The position numbers and the translations under genes were made by a program. Of a DNA stretch of 64,000 nt, positions 56,273-64,000 are shown in pieces. How positions within the stretch are numbered: the stretch's first letter is position 1; every line of letters starts with the position of its first letter. The notes under the pieces were generated by a model. That model was not told where the DNA came from, did no database searches, and saw only the letters and a list, made by a program, of their open reading frames with translations. Origin of the DNA: Coniferiporia sulphurascens (lineage: Eukaryota > Basidiomycota > Agaricomycetes > Hymenochaetales > Hymenochaetaceae); the NCBI GenBank assembly GCA_002794785.1, contig NBBA01000004.1, positions 1,984,001 through 2,048,000 of the forward strand. Direction: 5' to 3'.

Positions 56273-59200
56273 CTAGACCATAACACTACCCGCGTGACCC
56301 GGAGATTGCCAGCCCCCGTCGGACTCCGTCTTAAGGGTGAGAAGGTCGTCAGTCATATCGCCCTGCCCACCGAGAGCGGCAGGGTTGTTGGGAGTCTCAT
56401 TCGTCAGTATAGGCTGGCGCAATTGACACTCCGTGCCTGCGTCAGAGCGCACTATAAAATGAAATAGTGAATGAGTAGTCCGAGAATTCAAAGTAAAGAC
56501 TCGGACGCACGATGTCTGTTAAGCGCGTCCATGCGCGCAAAGGTGCGCTGACAACCTTGACAAGTGTATGGTCGAATGTTAAGATGTAGCTGCTCGTGAC
56601 GCTTGCAATCATGCTGCCGCGCGAAACCTTTGTCACATCCCGGCCATTTGCACTTGAAGGGTCTTTCTTCATTGTGCGATCTTAAGTGGCCTAATCAATC
56701 ACCGCATTATTAGAACAAGTATATTACTCCAAATATGAGCGAAAACGCACCTTTCAAGTTGAAGTGCCGTGTAAATGTGCTTCCGCAGCCAGGAACAGGA
56801 CACTGGAAATTCGCTTCCGTCCGACGGCGACGTTGACTTGCATCTGCCGTAGCGTGTGTCGTCACATTTTGTCGCACGACCTGTATCGGTGCCTGGCTCT
56901 GTACCGTTGTGCGCCCCTGAGCGTCCACACCCATCACGTGTACAGGAATCGATCCAGATTCCGCGGAGCCAACGCCGGCGCCAGCTTGGCCCGAGCCGGG
57001 GAACGGATATAACTCGGGAAGGGGCTCGTTTGCGTTCGTTCGGGGGCTCGCGTGCGGTGACGGGTATGGCGACGTACTTAGCGAGACTCGTTCACGTGAC
57101 AAACTACGCGTATGTCCGTGACCATGATTGCTGCCGCCGCTCAAAGAGCGTCGGTGCGCGCCGCCCACGGAGCTGATCATGCCAACGCCGCCGCCCATGC
57201 CGAGACCGCCACTGCCCATTCCAGGGGAGAGAAACGTGCCGCTTGTACGTGAGAGGAAGGTCTGGTGCGTAGTTGGTGGGTGTACCGCGTTTCCCGCATC
57301 GGCATAGATTGGCATCATGTCCGCCGAAAGAGCATTGCGACGATGTCCATAGCTCTCGCTACGAGCACGGCGCATGTCTGTCGCCCCTACGCCATTGCCA
57401 AGCGCGTAATCGGGCGAGAGGAAGTTACCATTGGACGAACCGCCGCTATTAACGCCGGTGTTAAACTCCGTCGAACCTGCCGAGCCTGAAATGGGTGGAC
57501 CAAACGAAGCTGACATGTGAGGAGCATTCAGCCGCGGGGGTTGCTGTTGTTGCGATTGGCTGTATTGATCATTTTCTAAGCCGAACATACCGCTCAATTG
57601 CGCATGCCCCTGCCCCTGGGTTTGGTCTTGCCCCTGTGATCCCCCGCCAAATGCGCTAACACCTAGTTGCCACATTGGTGGATGAGCCGATGTGTCCGAT
57701 TTAGAACGCGAGCGAGGGTTTTGGTTGATCGGAACAAGGTAATTGCCGTTCGCGCTTGCGTTGCCGTCATGATTCTCATCGCGCGAGCCGTCTTCCAATC
57801 CGAGCTGAAGAGCGCCGAGGTGCGGTGAGCTGCCAACTCCATCAGAGCGTGTAGTCCCACCGGTAGGTGGCGGGGTAAGGGCCACGGATGTTGAAGGGAA
57901 GGTATACTGGGAGGGCGGTGCCTGCGGAAGACGAGGGAGCGACGAAGGTGAGGTGTGTTGATGCTGGTGGTGGACCATCTGAGAAGACTGGGCCCATGAC
58001 TGCGTTTGCGCACCAGATAGAGAAGATCCCATAGTAGAGGGAGCCTGACCTAAACAAATAAAATAATGCGTGAGCTCGTAGTTCACTGTATGCACCGCGA
58101 CGCCACAGGTTTATATACACCATTTCTCGAGTGGCCTCAAATTGGCAGTGATAACAATAGAAATAGCGTAAAATATCAAGGTTATTGGAGACTTCAGCAT
58201 TTTATAGGCAAAGCGCGCGCATATGACCACATAACGTAGTCCGCCCTAAAGTGTTCTGAAAAACACATGAAGAGAGGGAATCTGGACACCCTCACGGAAT
58301 GCGGATGCTAATTGCAGTGAATCGGGAGAAAATGAAGGAATAGGGCAACTTCTGAAGATGGCATAACCACAGCAAAGAGAAATAGGCCGGCGATGATAGC
58401 AAAAAAGAGAGAGAAATGAGCCACTCACCCCGGAGATTATGCTGGAATGGCCCGCCCTGTGCGGCCCCTCGGCCATTACCGGCACTTACGGGCGTAGCGG
58501 GCACGATTTCAATTCCGGGGCCATCCGGGGCCATGAGACCCCTGCCACCGCTCGAACCGATGCCTCCTGGCGGGAGCATACTCGGGTTTGCGTTAGTATC
58601 GGCCGAGAGTGATCGATTAGAGTACGTCGGGGAAGGCAATGGAGACGTAGATGTATGCGTAATCTCAGGCATCGAGGCAGGGATGAAAAGCTGGGGAGGT
58701 GACTGAGGGCCTCTAGCCCATGACGGGCTGGGCGAGACGGTTCCTATACGCACGCGCTCGAAGCCCAGTGTCCCAGAAGAGTGATAGTCGTTGCCGCCAT
58801 GCGAAGAGACAGACGATGCGCGGCTGCGTGCGTTGGGCTGCGTATGCTGATGTTGATAATCGGCGTCACCATTGGAGGAGGCGGGCGAGCCGTGATCAAA
58901 AGACTGTCCATAAGCGCTGGGGCCCATGCCAGAGCCAGGACCGTCAAGCGCAGGAGTCACAGAGACGGATACACCAGGTTTGTTCGAGCTCAGCGAGGAC
59001 GTGCTGAGGCTGGGAGAGGAGTTGTGCTGCTGCTGTATGTCAGACAGGGAGTCCATAAGCTCAGCAGAGAAGAGAAAACCGGAGTTGTCTGGGGCGTCGT
59101 ATGCGCTAGGGTCGTACTCGTCGGGGGGGAAGACGTCGATATCAATGCCGCCAAATTCGCTGTAGTTAGCCCCGGGGAAGGTACTGGGGTTGGGGCTTTG

Positions 59201-59452
59201 AAACTCGTTGCCGGATATGTGGGAGATGTCCTGCTCGAGTGGAGAATTATTGTACGAGCTGGCGTGGGCGCCCGCGTAGGAGGGGGTGAAGGGCGTCGGG
59301 GGGAGGCTGGAGTTGAACGCGGATTGATTAAGGACGGAGTTGGGCGAGCCAGGTGCCGCGGGGGAGTTGAAGTCGGCGTATGGAGACGAGGACGGGTCAA
59401 GCACGTCGAGGTCAGGAATGTATGGCGAACGCTGATAGTTCGAGGGGTCCAT
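56273..59452 (-). CDS. C2H2 zinc-finger transcription factor, Crz1-like
   Basis: Four exons (59452-58429, 58049-56751, 56690-56511, 56451-56273) give 893 residues. The first 750 residues are Ser, Gly, Gln and Pro rich with many SP/TP and RxxS sites. Three fingers follow: CPVPGCGSTFTRHFNLKGH, CKWPGCDKGFARQHDCKRH and CQGCQRTFARMDALNRH, then LRSDAGTEC. FARQHD-KRHE-LH and the DALNRH-x-x-x-x-x-G-x-x-C end are as in the calcineurin-regulated factor Crz1. A PxIxIT-like motif PGIEIV at about 312-317 could dock calcineurin. If the last intron is retained, translation ends at 56488 in a shorter foreign tail. Expected role: Ca2+/stress response; assignment to Crz1 by finger similarity only. Confidence 0.83.
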
Positions 59453-62400
59453 CGTTGCGCGACCGCAGCTTGGGTTTATATCCGAAGGAGGTAGTAATGT
59501 ATGGGCCCGTGTTTGTTTGTGCAGATGGGTGATGTATTGCAAGGTGTTTCTGTATACCTGAGAGGCGGTGCTTTGATCTAGGGTATTCCAAGCTGTGAGT
59601 CGTTGGCAATCGTGAGTCTTGCGATGAAACTGGAGCCGACGAACGAGGGGAAGACGGTAGCAGCAGGGGTGAAGGCAAAGGGACGGACGAGGACGATGGG
59701 GAGCGGAAGATAAAGAGTGATGGCCGCGCGACGGGAGACGATGGTCACCGCCTACTAGTACTAACCCGTTACCCTAAAGAACTGAGAGCAGGAAGCGAGG
59801 CAGCAGAAGAAATCGGTAGACGAGGAGGAAGTACACTGCCTTGGGCAATAATTCAGAGATATTACCACCAAAAAAAAATCGAATGAGAGAGGCGATACGG
59901 TGTCGAGGACGTTCAGTGCACCGCCGACCTTGTGTCACACCGCCATTGCCGGAACAGGAAAGTCTTGCTCAGCCTCAATAACGTCATCATCGACCTTGCG
60001 CACTGCTTCCCTTTTTACATTTCTTTTTGTCTCTTTCACGCTGCGGTCTCCGTCGTCTTGACAATTCCAGCCCTTTGTGCGCGAGTTCCATTCTCACTTC
60101 CGATACGACTTGCCATCGAGCTACCGTCTCGTCTCGTCTCGTTATTTCTCAGTCTACTCTCATTTCCAACCTGCGGACGCCGGCGTAATGTTTCAAATCA
60201 GATCGGCGCACGAAAATATCCGCCTCGTCCATCCTCATCCCATCGCAAACCCAAACGCTGATTTATATCTTCCCATGATGCGGGGACGCGAGCTTTGAGG
60301 TCGGCTCGTCTACCTGTCCGATTGCTAGTACAAAAGTTTCCCCACAGTGCACAGGTCCTTCTCGGACGTCCTTCCCGATGAGCGAATCTTGGGGGCGCCC
60401 GTAGCGTCCCGTGGATAAATGCAACAATCGGAAATGAACTCATAACACCAGTTTAAACCAATGCGTTTCTCAGAGTGATGCCAAATGCTTCCATGCTTTC
60501 TTTTTCTTCTCCCCTCCCTCCGTCCGCGTACAGGGGGACCGGTCGTCTGGCAACTGGCTATCATTGGCGCGGAACGGAACGATAATATCAATTATTATTA
60601 CTCGTTACATCCGGACATTTTACTCTGGCTCTAATCGCTCCCGCGCATTTTCATTCTGCCCTTTCCGCCGGGATAACAAGCGCCAGTTGATCTAAGCGGA
60701 ACTCGCGAGTACCTACCGCGTAAAGCCGAGCCCTGAAAGCAAGGATCTACGCGGCACTTTGACCCGATCGCGTATAAGCACCCACGTCTAGAACTCTGCA
60801 GGGGCGTAGTAATGACACATCACCATTGCACACGCCATCGCACTTATTCGCTGCAAGTACAACCAGGGATGCAATGATGCACATATTACGAGATGCATTA
60901 GCAGCTAGTCTTCATCTCGCCTTTCTCCATCGTGTGGAGAATGAAGCGGAATGAATTCATATTTTAGGGCGGCTCTGGACTGAAGTCGGTTACACAGTAC
61001 ACTGACGCCGGACAAGGGTGGACTCGGAGAGTCGGAGCTCAAGTCAATGCGGTGTGTACATGCGCCGATCCCACTACAGTACCGCCCTCAGTCAATGACC
61101 ACGCCTCGCATTCGGAGGCGGCGCCATCCTGTCTGTATTTCCGCATACACTTCTCCAAAGATCGTCTTCTCTCTCAACCTGTGCTAGTCTTTCTGGCTTG
61201 GCACCAGTACAGCTGTAAGACCTATTCTTGGGGGACGACGCCTACGGTCTTCTGTGCATTTTTAAGCGTGTGCTCTCATCTGCGCGTTTCGTGTACTTTG
61301 GGCGAAGAATAGGGACCGGAGCATCTGTCTTCGGCTGACAATATCGGAACTTAATTTTGCACGTATCAGAAGCGCGATGCACATATAAACATAGTCAGGG
61401 GACAACTGAACTCAATTTTGTCATTTTAGCGCCGTACAGGATACTCCTAGGACAATTGTCCTTTAATGTTCGCCAAAGCCTGCTCTAAGACAAGACTGCA
61501 CGGGGATTCAAACACGAAAACAGGTCGCAACCATGCGACGCTCCAAGCGACGGGGGACTTCCGCGGACCGGCGCAATGCAATCATGGATTGTTCCCTTTT
61601 TTTACGTGCGCTATTTGCGCGACGCCTTATGATGAATCCGCTTAGGGCTGTCTACGGCATACTCCGGTGGCTTTACTTGTCCCTGGACATCACTGCCTTC
61701 CCTTCCAGTTCATCCCAAGAATTATGCGTGCAATAGTGTTAAAACACAGACCCTAATGAAACGAGTTAAGATCTATCATACGGTAATGTTACCATCGTTG
61801 ACTACTGCATACCCTCATCACTGTATCATTGCTTAAAGCACCGTCGGATCGTTGGGAAACTTAAGGACCAGCCAAACCTGTCGCTGCAAGCAACTATCCG
61901 TATGATCTGCTTGAACGTGTTTGGCGTCAATCTTCATTCGCCATCTGTTCGCCATCTGTTCGCCCCACCAAGTTTCCAATTGCTGAAACGATCAATACGA
62001 CAAAATAAAACAAAAGACCCCTTTTGCATGTCAAGGCGGACAATGTGCTGCCACAACGCCGATTGCTCCGCTTTGGGGCTAGCGTCGAATACGTACCAGC
62101 GTGGCTCAACTATCCGAGAATCAATCATCATCAATTTATTGTAGCCCCCCGCCTGTACTGCCCCCGGCCAGTTTTTGGTGCAGTTCGGCCTTTCGCCAGA
62201 TCCGTCTTGTTGCGCCTGGGATGATGACACCAGTTGATAGCCTTGCGGCGTTCTCTCGCGCACCGCAGTGCGGCTACGAAATTACCTCTGCATCCTGACT
62301 TCCGGCATGACAGAGAGATGACGGAAGAGGAAATACTAAAACTTCCTTAGGGCGCATCAGGGCGTCGCCCCGCCCTTGTGCGGTGTGCAGTGATTTGGGC

Positions 62401-63658
62401 GCTATCCTCCGTATCTGCCACGCGGGAAACAGGACAGAGTCCGCCGTCTAAAGTACGTGCGCGCTCATCTCGATCTACGCGCATGAAACTCGACAACCAC
62501 GTTCACTTGATAAACTCCGGCTCTGTGCAAGCAAGTAGTGTAAAATGTTACCCCTGGGCTAAGGGGCGCTTGGATTGCTTCGTGACGAGCCCCTCCTGCG
62601 AAAAAGAACATACACAGTGTAAACAGACATTTGAACTTCACCGCCCGCCGGTCATCTTGGGGCAGTTTCATATTGGTTGATAAGAGCAAGCCGGTGACTG
62701 GAGGTCCTCCCACGTTACGTCGCTCATTTTCCTCTATGGGATATAGCGTATTCGGAACGATTCATCATCATGCTTCTTGGTTCGAGGCTGTCTATTAGGG
62801 AAGCCCGAGAATGAATCCATCATGATTTAAGAGATGAAGGATCAAACCATGTGAATGGCTTCTCGTCTATGGATCGCAACCCAAATATGTCACCTATATT
62901 CGTGCCCTTCTCTTCCGCAGTTAGACTTGACCTCGAACCCTAATATCTTCTTACAGGGAAACGGCAGTCATGCTGTATGCATAATCATAGCCTTTCTGTG
63001 CTCTCTAAGTACGAGAAGAAGGTCGATTTGAATTACATGATGCTATGCGCTTTGCAAAAATGAAAGGGCAGTTTACACGTGGAGATTACGATTCAATCTC
63101 TCCCTTCTATCCTATGCTTTAGACGCTATCTTCGTCTCCGCGGACTCGGCACGCCACGCGATAGGCAAACATCATGGCCTAGCCAAAAAGGCTGCAAATC
63201 GACTTCTGGAAATGCATCGTTTCACGCACCGAATAGCGCTCCCCCATATAGACATTGATATTTGAAATAAAACAGGCTCCACTTCATTCACTCTTGCTTC
63301 TTCGTTCTTTTAGGCGCTGCACTTCTGAAATGCCGACGTTCTTCTCGCCAAGATGCGCCAGCTAGCTCCCAGACTTTCGGCTAAGAGCGTTGGAAAGTTT
63401 AAAAGTTTGGCCCTTTGGGTGCGAAAATACCTCCCGGGTGTAACGCTTCTTCGCGATTCTCCTTCCTCTCTGCGTGTTCTAGCGTCAACAATTACGGCAC
63501 CATAGAGGAGGAATTAGTTCCCATGATGCGCAGATGCGACGATCTGTACATACAAGAAACGTTCGGATACTCGACCGAACCATTTTGACATATTCCGCCT
63601 TTATTGATACCATATCCGCCGCCCAGCATTTATCAGGAATAGCAAATGCAGCTTCTAG
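59453..63658. other. Gene-poor region upstream of the zinc-finger gene
   Basis: 4.2 kb. The first 500 bases should hold the promoter and leader of the Crz1-like gene. A CT-rich stretch spans about 59990-60180. A small direct duplication (CGCCATCTGTT twice) lies at about 61940-61960. Frames of up to about 110 codons occur, but none has a recognisable family, signal peptide or splice chain. At 63487-63582 a short frame reads NYGTIEEELVPMMRRCDD, possibly an exon of the gene at the right edge. Confidence 0.45.
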
Positions 63659-64000
63659 TATTGCAAGTATTTGTTCCCGAGATCGGACCCCAAGGACTTC
63701 AAGGTCTGGGCTGGGAGCTTCCGCGTGGCCGGAACATTGATACTGAATATCTTAGCCCTTACCGTATTTCGAATCATGAAGGGAGAGGGATGGATTGATC
63801 CAATGTATGAGATGCTTAGGCCCGTCCCTTGCAAGAACTGTGTTCTCATGTAGGAATTATTGCTGAAACATGGAAACCGGTTCGAGCGCGCGCTCAACAC
63901 CGGAGAACTGACACTGGCGGTCAGAGACCCGAATGGCGACTGCGACGCCGATTCGGCCCAATGTCCAAGAATCCTAGAGGTATCTCACCTCTATGGTCCC
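63659..64000 (+). pseudogene. Coding-like sequence at the right edge, unresolved
   Basis: After a CTAG acceptor-like site the frame reads YCKYLFPRSDPKDFKVWAGS, then a hydrophobic segment GTLILNILALTVFRIMKGEG. It reaches a TAG at 63851-63853 after PCKNCVLM, and the same frame continues to the window end (GNRFERALNTGELTLAVRD). It could be an exon followed by an in-frame stop (decay), or a retained intron boundary (GTAGGA donor) with the gene going on to the right. I do not recognise the family. Confidence 0.3.

Noticed and set aside
63829..63853. Possible mating pheromone precursor because of a CVLM CaaX-like end
   Set aside because: No short precursor with its own ATG and typical processing site precedes it; the upstream frame contains a hydrophobic segment unlike pheromone precursors, and the frame continues after the stop.
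1..64000. tRNA genes, rRNA genes and CRISPR arrays
   Set aside because: I looked for B-box-like GGTTCGANTCC sequences and for regularly spaced repeats by eye and found none with a matching A box or array structure. A tRNAscan run would be decisive.

Overview
The window is nuclear DNA of a filamentous basidiomycete, most likely an Agaricomycete. Genes are dense, sit on both strands, and carry many short introns of about 46-110 nt with GT/AG borders. Several families have the typical basidiomycete form, such as the Atg17 homologue, a uridine kinase fused to a UPRT-like domain, and a C2H2 regulator resembling Crz1. Exon models below were built by hand: reading frame, splice borders and family landmarks had to agree, and most models close exactly in frame.

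Left part (1-25.3 kb): 3' end of a response-regulator receiver domain gene, tRNA thiolation factor CTU2/NCS2, an AT-hook plus Myb-like nuclear protein, the DEAD-box ribosome biogenesis helicase DBP6/DDX51, two very small genes (one a 51-residue Cys-rich putative zinc protein), a B-type cyclin, uridine kinase URK1 (13 exons, one of 20 nt), and ATG17. Then come three tandem intronless metallo-beta-lactamase-fold lactonase-like genes, the third carrying a 7-nt N-terminal frameshift, and actin-related protein ARP3.

Middle part (25.3-36 kb): an accessory island without housekeeping genes. Three diverged tandem copies of a segment of about 2.2 kb carry two kinds of tiny secreted Cys proteins. I call these alpha (three copies) and beta (two copies, deleted from the third segment). 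Two further single small secreted proteins (delta and epsilon) and one apparent relic follow. Each is 51-63 residues with a signal peptide, a Thr/Ser-rich or short mature part and two Cys pairs. This is the most unusual content of the window.

Right part (36-59.5 kb): LYR-motif protein (ETFRF1/LYRM5 type) divergent from a DUF1295 membrane reductase-like protein, C-5 sterol desaturase ERG3, mRNA export factor RAE1, mitochondrial ABC transporter ATM1, a leucine-rich repeat protein, decapping nuclease RAI1/DXO, a MOV10/SDE3-type RNA helicase with an N-terminal zinc finger, and a Crz1-like zinc-finger factor. From 59.5 to 64 kb the sequence is gene-poor, with coding-like but unresolved sequence at the right edge. 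I found no rRNA, tRNA, CRISPR array or intact transposon.
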